From positions 248,001-312,000 of the forward strand of contig JAJIZI010000023.1 in NCBI GenBank assembly GCA_021018995.1: DNA of 64,000 bases, read 5' to 3'. A program made the position numbers and the translations under genes. Each line of letters begins with the position of its first letter. Positions within the stretch are counted from its first letter, which is position 1. Below, piece by piece: positions 49,260 to 59,986 of this stretch. Source of the stretch: Chloranthus sessilifolius. Lineage: Eukaryota; Streptophyta; Magnoliopsida; Chloranthales; Chloranthaceae. A model generated the notes under the pieces. The model was not told the origin of the DNA. It worked only from the letters and a program-made list of their open reading frames with translations, and did not search any database.

Positions 49260-50345
49260 ATCCAGCCCGCTCTTTGCTTTCCTTGCTCTCCTCAGGTCAA
49301 TTTCTAATCATGTGGCCCATCTTACCACACCTGAAGCATGCCCCTGTATCTCTCCTGCAGTCCTCCGTCTTGTGTGGTTTCCCACACTTTACACATAATG
49401 GAGCCGGTGTAAAAGAAGAAACCCGTGAAGATCCTTGTGCAATAGAAGCTCCACTAACAGAAGAACCAGATGCTCTGAATGGGTTGGATGATGCAGGCAC
49501 TGTTGGTCTTTGATAAGAACTCGGCCCTGAAGATACCGCTGGTCGGGAGTGAGTAGGGTATCTGGGAGGTATGGAGAATCTAGCCCTCTTGTTGTGCTCA
49601 GGGTCCTGAGATTGTCCTTGAAATGACCTCTCCTTATTCTGCTTATCTCTCCACATGTATTGTTTCTGATTCTTCTCCTCTGCGATGAGAGCTTTGGACA
49701 TAACACTCTCGTATGTCTCTATTTCCCACATGGCTACATCCTTATGAAGATTCTGCCTCAAGCCAAGTTGAAATTTACGAGCTCTCATCAACTCAGTGGC
49801 TACATGTTGTGATGCGAATCTAGATAATCTGTCAAACTCAGCACCATATTCTCTTACCGACATAGCACCTTGCTTCAACTCGATGAATTTAACCTCCCAC
49901 TGATACCTCACTATCTTTGAGAAGTATTTATTGTAAAAGACTTCAGTGAACTCCTCCCAAGTCCAAGGAGTATTAGGGAATTCTCTCTCTCTGTTCCTTG
50001 ATACCGACTTCCACCAAGGTCCGGCATCACCATCGAGTTTGAAGGTTGCCCAACGTACTTTTACTCGGCAAAATCGTCGAGCTGGTGGGGTGGTCTAGCT
50101 GCTTGTTGATTCATAGTAGCTATTTGTTGAGCGACGTTGGCAACCAAAGCTTCCAACACCTACTTCATTCTGTTATCACCACCTCCTCTTCCACCTCTTG
50201 GTCCTACTGGAACTGCATTGTGACCCGATAGGAACTCCAATCCCCTAAATGTACCAGTAACATCGGGAATCTCACGCAGTGAGACTTCTCTTTGTCCTTC
50301 ACATCCTCCAATACGTCCGCCTCGGAACCTCAGGCCCATAAAACA
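49260..50345 (-). pseudogene. gag region of the Tekay-like element
   Basis: The main open part (49297-49911, - strand, 204 codons) contains the retrotransposon gag domain (FIELKQGAMSVREYGAEFDR, then LRQNLHKDVA). A Ser/Pro-rich linker follows, then tandem zinc knuckles starting CVKCGKPHKTEDC and CFRCGKMGH. The N-terminal part lies at 49912-50345 and is less well kept. It is broken at a few points. Confidence 0.8.
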
Positions 50346-50412
50346 ACAAAATTGATCAGTATATAGATTGTAAAAACAATCAAACCTAACTCGTGGTTCA
50401 GCCTAAAGCCTA

Positions 50413-50425
50413 GGCTCTGATACCA
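50413..50425 (-). other. Primer-binding site, initiator tRNA-Met type
   Basis: On the - strand it reads TGGTATCAGAGCC, two bases after the LTR end (ATCACA-AT). This is the classic plant site complementary to the tRNA-Met initiator. It fixes the orientation and the 5' LTR boundary. Confidence 0.9.
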
Positions 50426-50427
50426 AT

Positions 50428-53033
50428 TGTGATAGCCCGAATTTCCGCACTCGAAAACCCGTGCCAGGATGATCCCCAAAACAAATCAAAGAGTGTCTGC
50501 TCATCTAGCGGAAATCAGAACAGACTCCGTCCAATAGTGGCAGATCGAGACATCATATAAGGCTCACACAGAAAATAAAGAGAATAAACAATGCATATAA
50601 GTAATCAAAAGAATATACGTCCTCAAAAAGGAACCAAGAAAAACCACTGGTGATGGACATCCATCACCCAAAACAATGTTTCCCAATAGTGGTTCTTATA
50701 AAATGTATATGAATACAAGTAAAACATCTATAGTAAAATACAGAAAGGTGGCCACAAGGCGCACAGATAATTCAAAAATATATGTACAAGACCCAAAATA
50801 TAAACTAAAATACCCAGGCTAAGGGTAGAACTCGTCGGTCGGGATATCAGTATCCTCCTCCTCAGCCTCAGCCTCTGTCTCTAACTGATAATCATGGTCG
50901 CTCTCCGTGCTGAGAATCCTAACCTCAGAACCTATTATATATATAAATATGGTGAGCTACCATCTAAGCTCAATAGAAGAAACTCAAGTAAATTGCATTC
51001 AAAATGTAAAGCATGGCATACAGAATGTAACTCAAACAGATAGATAATGCAGAGTGCAGACAGAGCAGAATAAATACAGACAGATAATCAGATATTGCAG
51101 AATAATCAGAATGCAGGACTTTTAATGAACAGAGCAGATGCAAAAGTACAAGGACCGACTTAATGTCAGAGTGATCAGATACATGAGTACAGTAGTTATC
51201 ATCTTAATTTCTATATACTTAAATAACTCCTGTGAATATAGCACGTGGTAGCCAGATGTGTGCCGATGGGTAACCCCGACCATCATCGTTCAATGAACAA
51301 TTTCATAAATGCAATAATGCCTCATCAAAGGAGCGCAATTGTGCCGAGTTTTGTAAATCAGATACACGGATATCCCGCCGTGCTGGTCGTGGGTATCCTG
51401 CCACGTCAGGAGGATTCGTCACATAAACTTTAAATCAAATACACGTAAAGACCTCATAATCAGATAACAAAATAGATGGCAGAACAGATAACAGAGCTTG
51501 TATAACAGAAGAAAACAGATATCGATGCTCAGAAAATCATGCAGTCAAAATCGGATACAAGTTAGGTTGAATTTTCCCTACCTTGGAACAAATCTTTCTA
51601 AGATGCCCTGATCTTGACCTAGACCCTACGTATAGTATGCTACGTGTCAGAAGTGTCAGAACATAATTAAATACACTGCCCAACATTATTTTTTTTCCTG
51701 AAAACCAAAACAGTACAAAAACAGGGGATTCGATCGATCAATCCCTTCATTTGATCGATCAACTCCACATTTGATCGATTGGATGCCTTACATTTTAAAA
51801 AGACAGAACAGAACACATCTGATCGATCAACTCCTCATTTGATCGATCGGATGCCTAGTTGATCGATCAATTTTTATGGTTGATCGATCAAACCCATCTT
51901 TTTCATCTATACAGAATTGACCTGACTTTGATCGATCAATCACCTATTTGATCAATCAAGTCCTAAATTCGATCGATCAATCCTCATGTTTGATCGATCG
52001 GATCAAATTTTCGTAAAACACACCTCCTGCTTCCAAGTGTTTATAAAATTGATCGATCAAATCCTCGATTTGATCGATCAATTTCACGATTGATCGATCG
52101 CCTCGTCTGATCTATTACTCATACTTTGATCGATTAGTGCCAAATTTGATCGATCAAACCCTCACTTGATCGATCGAGAGCACATCGGCTCCAACTTCTC
52201 AAGAAAATCATCCTTCGCTTCAAAGAGGCCTTATAAAATTTGATCGATCAAATCCTATATTTGATCGATCGAATTATAGATTGATCGATCAATTCTCCAT
52301 TGATCAATCGGATATGACAAAGAAGTCGCCATTAATGGGGTTTGTTGAATTCAAACCCAATCATGCCTAGCCTTTATAATTCACCATGAATCATTTAGAC
52401 CTCCAAAGACACACATATTTATGACATCAAACTTATATAAAACCCACAACAACTCACCTTTTAAGGCGATCCTTGATCCAAGAAATCCTCCAGTTCAACT
52501 CGGTTCTTCGGATTCGGATCGAGAGTTTTGTCGAGGTTTGCTCTTGATGAACTGATTAAGTTCACGCTAACACTCGGTTTTGCTCACTCTCAAACCGGCC
52601 GACGACACACGCTCATCGACTCACATTCTCAATCCGAGGTTCTACAACCTAGGTTTCTTGAGCGCTGGCTTTCTCACAGTTCTCTCACACAGTAAAAGCT
52701 TGAAGATAGGAGTTTCGGATCAAGGAAGAGAGGTAGGTGGTATTCCTACCTTTCTTCCTTTATAAGCTAACCAATGGAAATATCCAGGATAATTCCATTT
52801 CTAATATCTTTCACTCCGTGTTGAGCGCACACACACACTACACCCGTATACAATATTCATAAAAGATCTAATCGTATCTCAGACACGTATTGTAAGTGAC
52901 ATCACACTTCACACGCATATGGATTAAAAGTCCCTATATTAATATTCTTTTATTTTAATTTTTTTGTCTCGATTTTTGTGCCAGTCACGGGTACCAAAGC
53001 AATAGATGTTATCAGAATTTTAGGGTCGTCACA
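50428..53033 (-). repeat. 5' LTR of the Tekay-like element
   Basis: This LTR is 2606 bp. On the - strand it starts TGTGACGACCCTAAAA at 53033 and ends CGGGCTATCACA at 50428. A possible TATA (CTTATAAAG, - strand) lies at about 52759-52768. Inside is the palindrome array described separately (51730-52310). The primer-binding site next to its end confirms it as an LTR. Confidence 0.88.
51730..52310. repeat. GATCGATC palindrome array inside the LTR
   Basis: By eye there are 17 exact GATCGATC words and about five one- or two-base variants in 580 bp. Many extend to the 12-base palindrome TTGATCGATCAA. Spacing is irregular, mostly 15-45 bases, with different sequence between, so it is not a simple satellite. 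It lies downstream of the presumed LTR TATA in the element's sense, hence probably in the transcribed part. Confidence 0.9.
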
Positions 53034-53454
53034 ATTTCCACCCCAATCTTTTACACCAAAGATCTTTCAATCATAACACACCTTAGTTTGGCCTGGATAT
53101 GATTCAGTGTATCTTTGTTTGCTGTACGTGGAGTGGCTAACATATGGTTAGCACACCATAGCTCTTGGGAACCACATGTTGTTCATTTCACTTCAATAAA
53201 TTTTCTCCGTTATCAAAATATTTTAAAAAAATTATATGATGCAACCATGTTTCTGTAAACTATGATCAGCATACATCATTACTATTTTCTTCCTTTTTTG
53301 GTGACCATCATCGTCATAAGATATGTAAGCATGTTACCTGCAATCATCAACTCATATACCAACAGGTTTTGGAGCATAATAAACTCTTCAATTTTGATGT
53401 GTCTGACACTGGGTCATTTCATTAACAAGGATCTTCTAAACCCCATTATGACAG
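53034..53454. other. Intron-like or intergenic DNA before the PP2A fragment
   Basis: AT-rich, without a credible gene. It ends with a pyrimidine-containing stretch and ACAG immediately before the PP2A-like reading frame, as a 3' splice site would. It may be the remains of the last intron of that gene. Confidence 0.4.
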
Positions 53455-53751
53455 GTGGCCGAAAGGGCTCTTTTCCTATGGAACAACGATCACATTGTGA
53501 GTCTGATAGCACAGAATTGACAAGTTATCCTTAACCTAATATTCCCAGCTCTGGAGAAAAATGCTAGGAGTCATTGGAACCAAGCTGTGCTGAACCTGAT
53601 AATGAACATGAGGAAGATGCTCTCTGAGATGGACGAAGAGCAGTTCCAGACTTTTCAAAGGAAGTTTGAGGAGGAAGAGGCAGAGGCTGTTGCCGGTTTC
53701 TGGCCTATGACAGGAAACACAGTTGTTTTGGAGACTGTTGCCATTTCTTAA
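53455..53751 (+). pseudogene. PP2A B' (B56) regulatory subunit, C-terminal exon fragment
   Basis: The frame from GTG at 53455 reads VAERALFLWNNDHIVSLIAQ, N, stop, QVILNLIFPALEKNARSHWN, then NQAVLNLIMNMRKMLSEMD and a Glu-rich stretch, closing at TAA 53749-53751. This is the conserved C-terminal part of B56 subunits (ALFLWNNxHI ... FPALExNxRSHWNQAV), which direct PP2A to its substrates. Over 98 codons there is no frameshift and one in-frame stop, at codon 22, where the family has Arg before Gln (CGA to TGA is the likely change). ACAG just upstream looks like a splice acceptor, so this is a gene fragment and not a retrocopy. The end after EEEEAEA leaves the family consensus. No upstream exons were seen. 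Confidence 0.8.
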
Positions 53752-53916
53752 TTATACTGATGAATCCTCTTTGAGAAGTGCCCATCTTCTTACTGAGCTT
53801 TTGGGGTTCCAGAAATGTGTTGGGACTAAAGAGTCGGGCATGTCAGGAGCATGTTTGGTATGCCGCTCTGGCACTGCAGAGTGTTGGGGGAGCAGGTCTA
53901 GAGAGGGCTTTTCCAT
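53752..53916. other. Sequence after the PP2A fragment, possible old 3' UTR
   Basis: Relatively GC-rich unique sequence with no further homology recognised. It ends where the AACCGAAA-rich MITE-like element begins. Confidence 0.35.
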
Positions 53917-54119
53917 AGGGTTGAAAAAAATGAAAATCGATGAAACCAAACCGAAAAAACCAATCCGAAATTGATCCAAAACCTAACCTAAACCAAGCCA
54001 AAACTGATAAACCAAAACCTGGTTGAGTAGGGAGAGAAAACTGATTATAAAACTGAAAAGAATAAAAAAAAATTCTTGCAGAATATAAAAAAATTAGAAA
54101 AAATCAAAAACCTGAACGG
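53917..54119. mobile_element. MITE-like element, left half (split by the copia insertion)
   Basis: The sequence begins AGGGTTGAAAA and is full of AACCGAAA/ACCAAACC words. Its right half resumes at 59000 and ends CTTCCACCCCT at 59176, roughly the inverted counterpart. This AGGGGTG...CACCCCT layout with CGGTT words is common in small plant non-autonomous DNA transposons. The outer target duplication is not clear. The last five bases (AACGG, 54115-54119) are the copia target site. Confidence 0.55.
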
Positions 54120-54531
54120 TGTTAGAATTATAAGCTAGACCGGCCCATTTGGTCCATTTTGTCTTTTGGGTCATTGGCCCATTTGGAATTATATTGGTCA
54201 ATCTTGGAACTCTTTTTTTTGTCATAGGAAATTGGTGTATTTAATGTAGTGTCTTGAGAATATGGAATATACTTTGAGAATGTAATTTTCTATCTTTTTT
54301 TAGGCTAGGTAGTTGCTTTGGAAGTGTATGTTTATTTATTCCCGGTTTTGTATTGTGGGCTATTTTAATCACTCATGTATTTTCATTTTACAAGTTATAT
54401 GAATGAAATTTGAAAGGTTCTAAGTAGTATATTACTTTAGTCTTCATTTTTAGTATTTTTCTAATCAAAAGAATAACTTTCTTCTCTTTAGAGTGTCATC
54501 TTCTTCCAATCCTAGTTGGTGTAATCCAACA
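54120..54531 (+). repeat. 5' LTR of the copia element
   Basis: It runs from TGTTAGAATTATAAGC to GTAATCCAACA, 412 bp. It is preceded by AACGG and followed by AAG and TGGTATCTAAGC. It is the same length as the right LTR. Confidence 0.95.
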
Positions 54532-54555
54532 AAGTGGTATCTAAGCTTGAGATTC

Positions 54556-55430
54556 ATGGCTTCCAATATGTTGCAACCTCAACTTCCTCGTTTCACCGGT
54601 AAGAACTACAATCAATGGAGTATTCAAATGAAGGTTTTATATGGGTCTCAAAATTTGTGGGATATTGTTGAGACCGGATATGTAGAACCGGAGGATCAAG
54701 CGGCTCTCACACAAGCTCAACTCAATGAGTTGAAAGAAAATCGCAAGAAGGAAAAGAAGACTTTGTTCTTTATCTATCAAACTGTGGATGAAGTTATTTT
54801 TGAAAGAATTTCATCGACGTCATCGGCAAAGCAAGCATGGGATACTCTAAATACTTCATACAAAGGCTAAGATAAAGTCAAATTAAAGCGGCTCCAAACT
54901 CTTCAAGTGAGTTTGATTCTATAAGAATGAAGGATTCGGAAGCGGTTGAAGATTTTTCAATCGAGTAATTTCTCTCGTTAATCAATTAAGGATTAATGGT
55001 GAAAATCTTCAAGATCAAAGAATTGTAAAAAAAATTCTTAGAAGTTTGACTTGTAAGTTTGAATATATTGTTGTTGCAATTGAAGAATCTAAGGATTTAT
55101 CTACTTTGTCTTTGGAAAGTTTGTTGGGATCGCTTCAATCCCATGAACTTCGTATAAAGCAATTTGATTCTTCTCCTCTAGAGCAAGCTTTTCAAACTCA
55201 AATTTCCTTTAAGGAAAGTTTTAGAGGTAGAAGAGGATGGCATTCTAATCGCGGACGAGGAAGACATAATGGAGGAAGATATCAAGCAAAGAAAGAGATG
55301 AAGATGAGTCATCTTCGTCATCAAGAGAAAGGGGAAGAGGAAGAGGCCGATCTTCTCTTTCTAATGTTCAATGTTATCATTGTCAAAAATATGGTCACAC
55401 CATAAAATTTTGTAGAAAAGATTGACGGAA
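54556..55430 (+). pseudogene. gag region of the copia element
   Basis: The first frame starts at MASNMLQPQLPRFTGKNYNQ and includes FERISSTSSAKQAWDTLNTS, the UBN2-type gag of plant copia. A second open part (55046-55405) has KFEYIVVAIEESKDLSTLSL, then a Gly/Arg-rich linker (GRRGWHSNRGRG). A zinc-knuckle region follows (about 55370-55420). It is lightly broken. In the family it forms the particle. Confidence 0.85.
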
Positions 55431-58400
55431 GAAGAAAAAGGAATCAAATTTTGTTCAAGAGAACAATCAAAGTAAGGAAGATGATACTCTCTTTCTTGCT
55501 TGCAATGTTCAAGAAGTTGCATTCAATGAAGATTGGTATCTTGATAGTGGTTGTAGTAACCACATGACGGGTAACAAAGGCGTATTTGTCACTTTGGATG
55601 AATCTATTCAAAGTGAAGTAAGGGCCGGCGATGATAAACGACTTTCTCAGAAGGGAAGTGGTAATATTCTTGTTCAATCAAAGAAAGGCATCAAACGCAT
55701 CTCAAATGTTTTCTATGTACCCGGCCTCAAGCACAATCTTCTAAGTGTTGGACAACTCATTTTGAAAGGACACAATGTTCATTTCAAAGGAGATGCATGT
55801 CAAATCAAGGATGTGAACAATGCTCTCATTGCCAAAGTAAAGATGACTCCAAACAAGATGTTTCCTCTTAAGTTTCAAAATGAAGTTCTACCTTGCTTCA
55901 ATTCTATCATCCAAGACAAATCATGGCTATGGCATCTTCGGTATGGCCACTTGAGCTTTAGCTTGTTGACTCTCATGTGCAAAAATCACATGGTGAGAGG
56001 CATGACAAATATAGATCGCAAAGATCAAGTTTGTGAAGGATGCGCACTCGGAAAGCATCAAAGAAATTCTTTTCCGATTGGGAAAGCTTGGAGGGCATCA
56101 AATCCTCTTCAGCTTGTTCATTCGGACCTATGCGGGCCTATGCACACAACTTCGATTGGCGGTAATCGTTATTTCCTCACTTTTATTGACGATTATAGTC
56201 ATAAATCTTGGGTTTATTTTCTCAAAAAAAAATCGGAGGTATTCGGCCACTTCAAAACATTTAAGGCCTTGGTTGAAAAGCAAAGTGGTTTTATGTTGAA
56301 AACTTTGCGTACTGATCAAGGTGGTGAATATGTTTCTCATGATTTTCAAAATTTCTTAAAAGATAATGGCATTTGGCATCAATTAACTACTCGGTACACA
56401 CCTCAGCAAAATGGTGTTGCCGAAAGAAAAAATAGAACCCTTATGGAATTGGCTAGAAGTATGTTAAAAGCCAAAGGGATGCCAAATATATTTTGGGCCG
56501 AAGCCGTTGCATGTGCCAACTATCTTTTGAATCGTGCCTTTTCCAAAAGTATTGAAGGCATAACACGGCAAGAAGCATGGAATGGACATAAATCATGTGT
56601 TGCGCATTTGAGGATATTTGGTAGCATTGCATATTCTCATGTGCCGGATGAAAGAAGAAAAAAATTGGATGATAAATCTGAAAAATGCATTCTTATTGGT
56701 TATAATGAAACTTCAAAGGCATATAAATTGTTTAATCCCATCACCAAGAAAACTATCATAATTAGAGATGTAAAATTTAATGAAGAAGAAGCTTGGGATT
56801 GGGATTTCCAAGAAAAGACACAAAAGTCTATTTGTGTCAATGAAGAAGAATTGAAAGATCCTCAAAATTGTGAGCATGAAGATGATAGAACTTCTTCTCC
56901 ATCTTCATCTTCACCATCTTCATCATCATCATCATCAAGTTCTAATTCTCCTCCAAAGAAGACCAAAAGTATAAATGAAATTTATGAAGCATCAAGAAGA
57001 CTTTTTGATGAAGATGAGATTAACTTTACACTATATGCCGATGCCGATCCAATTTCTTTTGAAGAAGCATCTCAAGAAGAAAAGTGGAAACATGCAATGA
57101 ATCAAGAAATTGACTCCATCAAAAGAAATGAGACTTGGGAGTTAACGGAACTTCCAAATGGGCACAAATCCATTGGTGTGAAATGGATATATAAAACCAA
57201 GTTAAATGCAAAAGGTGAAGTTGAAAGGCACAAAGCTCGGTTAGTGGTGAAAGGCTACAAGCAAAGACATGACATAGACTTCAATGAAGTTTTTTCTCCC
57301 ATTGCTCGGCTTGAGACTATTAGATTGGTCTTAGCATTGACGGCTCAAAGAAATTAGAAGGTTTATCAAATGGATGTCAAATCAGCATTCTTAAATGGCA
57401 TTCTTGAAGAAGAAGTTTATGTTGATCAACCTCCCGGGTATGTGGAAAAGGGTAAAGAGCACAAAGTTTGTAGATTGAAGAAAGCACTTTACGGTTTAAA
57501 GCAAGCACCAAGGGCATGGTATAGCCGTATTGATGGGTACTTCTTGAAGAATGATTTCAAAAGGTGTCCTTTTGAACACTCTCTCTACATCAAAGAAAAC
57601 ACTCAAGGTGAGTTTTTAGTTGTTTGTTTATATGTTGATGATTTAATCTTCACCGACAATAGTTCAAGCATATGTGATGAATTTAAAAAATCCATGATGC
57701 TTGAATTTGAAATGACCGATATGGGTCTCCTGCATTTCTTTCTTGGCATTGAAGTAAAGCAAAATGATGATGGGATTTTTATATCTCAAAAGAAGTATGC
57801 AAAAGATTTATTAAAAAAGTTTAGAATGGAAGATGCAAATCCTATTTGCACTCCAATGGAGGTTGGTTTGAAACTTAGCAAAAATGATAATGAAAAAAGA
57901 GTTAATGAAACTCTTTATCGGAGTCTTGTTGGTAGCCTTATGTACTTGACCGCCACAAGACCGGATATTATGTTTGCGTTTAGCATGATTAGCCGTTTCA
58001 TGGAATCACCTAGAATAAGTCATTGGAATGCCGGAAAGAGAATTTTGCGATATGTATGTGGTACCATTAATGATGGTATACATTACCAAAGGGTTCAAAA
58101 CTCATGTTTGGTTAGATATTGTGATAGTGATTGGGGTGGAAGTGTAGATGATGGCAAAAGCACTTCCAGGTACAATTTTAATATTGGTTCGGGCTCAATT
58201 TCATGGACTTCAAAGAAACAACAAGTTGTTGCTCTCTCTACAACCGAAGCGGAGTACATTTCATTAGGATTGGCCAGTTGTCAAGAACTTTGGTTAAGAT
58301 GGGTTTTAGAAGAACTTAAACATCCATCAATTGAAGCTATAACATTATTTTATGATAATCGTTCAGTCATTGTACTAACCAAGAATCCCGTTTTTCACTA

Positions 58401-58575
58401 CAAAAGTAAGCACATTTGAATTAAGTATCATTTCATCCGTGACTTGATCAATGATGGAGAAATTGATGTGAAACCTTGCAAATCACAAGATCAAATAGCG
58501 GATATTTTTACAAAGGCATTGAAGAAAGAAACTTTTATCAAGATCAAAGAAAAGTTCGGCATTCGATCAGTCTAG
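55430..58575 (+). pseudogene. pol region (PR-INT-RT-RH) of the copia element
   Basis: The protease core is near 55535 (a DSGCSNHMTG-like region). GAG-pre-integrase follows with HLRYGHLSF and CEGCALGKHQR (the zinc-binding H-H-C-C). The integrase catalytic acidic residues lie in HSDLCGPM, FIDDYSHKSW and QNGVAERKNRTLMELARS. A Ser-rich linker lies around 56900. RT carries MDVKSAFLNGILEEEVYVDQ and the active site YVDDLIF. RNase H includes YCDSDWGGSVDD and STTEAEYISL. It is mostly open, in two long frames (55564-57357 and 57370-58419), with few breaks. Confidence 0.9.
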
Positions 58576-58587
58576 CTCAGCTCAAGA

Positions 58588-58999
58588 AGTTAGAATTATA
58601 AGCTAGACCGGCCCATTTGGTCCATTTTGTCTTTTGGGTCATTGGCCCATTTGGAATTATATTGGTCAATCTTGGAACTCTTTTTTTTGTCATAGGATAT
58701 TGGTGTATTTAATGTAATGTCTTGAGAATATGGAATATACTTTGAGAATGTAATTTTCTATCTTTTTTTAGGCTAGGTAGTTGCTTTGGAAGTGTATGTT
58801 TATTTATTCCCGATTTTGTATTGTGGGCTATTTTAATCACTCATGTATTTTCATTTTACAAGTCATATGAATGAAATTTGAAAGGTTCTAAGTAGTATAT
58901 CACTTTAGTCTTCATTTTTTGTGTTTTTCTATACAAGAGAACAACTTTCTTCTCTTTAGAGTGTCATCTTCTTCCAATCCTAGTTGGTGTAATCCAACA
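58588..58999 (+). repeat. 3' LTR of the copia element
   Basis: It is 412 bp and aligns end to end with the 5' LTR without gaps, ending GTAATCCAACA. The AACGG target duplication follows at 59000-59004. About 12 mismatches were seen by eye, several clustered near 58918-58940. Confidence 0.95.
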
Positions 59000-59176
59000 A
59001 ACGGAACCGACTGTAATCGAAAGCGGATCGGCTCGGCTTGGTTTCGGTTCAAGGGGGTGGGGAGTATGGTTAACCGAAATTGAAATCGAAACATTTCAGT
59101 CCGGGTTCAGTTTTAGGTGAACCGACACTAAAACCGAAATTTTGGTTTCAGTCCGGTTAACCAAACTTCCACCCCT
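59000..59176. mobile_element. MITE-like element, right half
   Basis: This continues the element interrupted at 54119. It is rich in AACCGAAA and CGGTTTCGGTT words and ends GGTTAACCAAACTTCCACCC-CT. Joined at the AACGG site, the two halves make an element of about 375 bp. Confidence 0.55.
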
Positions 59177-59761
59177 AGTCATAGCGGTTGAAAACCACTC
59201 TAATGGGGATCAGACAGGATGCTAGCGCGACTTTCAGTCTCAATGCCAAACACAGCCTTTGGAGCCCAAAATATCATTAATGCTGTAAACCCCTTACGGT
59301 ATAATGAAAAAAGTGAACTCAAACCTGTCAAATTTAATGGATTGGAAAGAAATATAAATAATTTGTTGAGCAAAAAGCATTTAAGCTTTCGCACAATAAA
59401 CTTCAAATAATAACTCGAAATGATGCAGTTGTCATGTAAGATGTTAGGAGATATGGCAAATGTGTTTGGGTGGTTTGAATCAAAATTTTGGAAAGATTTG
59501 AAAGAAAATAAAGGATGTTCTTTGGTGAAAATTGGAAGAACTATTAATCAGTTACAAAGAAACAAAAAATCAATTCAAGGGACCACAAGATGAAAATGAT
59601 AATGATATCAAATGAATTACATGCATGAAGGCATAAGATATTCATTTTGTCCTTAAATCTCTAAACAGTCATTTAAGAAACTGAAGGAGCATCTTACGAG
59701 TATAAAGTGGAGGATGATTTTAATGTCCATGTCATCCTTAAGTTTCTACCCAACCATTTAA
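59177..59761. other. AT-rich intergenic DNA, nothing recognised
   Basis: No supportable coding region or known repeat. Short open frames on both strands look random. Confidence 0.4.
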
Positions 59762-59986
59762 TTCCCTGTTTAAAAACATCGATGCCGACTTTTGGGTGAG
59801 GAAAAGCAAAAAACAGTAGGAACCATAGTTTGGTAATGGCAGCTTCGACAGGTTCCTGCAAATGCAGTTTCTAAGGGAAAAATGAGTGAGAATCCGGAAG
59901 CAGCAAAAACCGGCTTCCGAATTCCAGCTTTTGCAGGAGTTAAGTCCCAAAAAGGTGGCGAATGTGAGAGTTAACAAACAGGACCT
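59762..59986. mobile_element. MITE-like inverted-repeat element
   Basis: The left end reads CCCTGTTTAAAAAC and the right end GTTAACAAACAGG, which pair imperfectly as terminal inverted repeats. Inside, CGGAAGC and GCTTCCG around 59897-59920 add hairpin character. The size (about 225 bp) and the CCTGTTT terminus fit a Harbinger-like MITE. The target duplication is not secure. Confidence 0.4.

Larger units (their letters stand above)
48441..53033 (-). mobile_element. Tekay/Del-like Ty3/gypsy element, 5' part only
   Basis: On the - strand, in order: an LTR of 2606 bp (50428-53033), an initiator-tRNA-Met-type primer-binding site, gag with zinc knuckles, aspartic protease, then the start of the RT region. 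It ends at the CACTA-like fragment near 48440. The rest of pol and the 3' LTR are missing. The LTR opens TGTGACGACCC and closes GGGCTATCACA. It is a broken fossil with a few breaks in the part that remains. Having only one LTR, it cannot be dated. Confidence 0.85.
54120..58999 (+). mobile_element. Ty1/copia element, nearly full length
   Basis: At 4880 bp it has two 412 bp LTRs, AACGG target duplications on both sides (54115-54119 and 59000-59004), a tRNA-Met-like primer-binding site at 54535 and the domain order gag, protease, integrase, RT, RNase H that defines copia. It looks structurally whole, with only a handful of breaks in its coding part. Counting by eye, the LTRs differ at about 12 of 412 positions (near 3%). 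At the grass rate often used (1.3e-8 per site per year) that is about one million years, and older if the host evolves more slowly. Confidence 0.93.

Noticed and set aside
51245-51433. Short + strand frame inside the Tekay-like LTR
   Set aside because: It lies wholly in an LTR on the opposite strand and has no domain; it is most likely chance.
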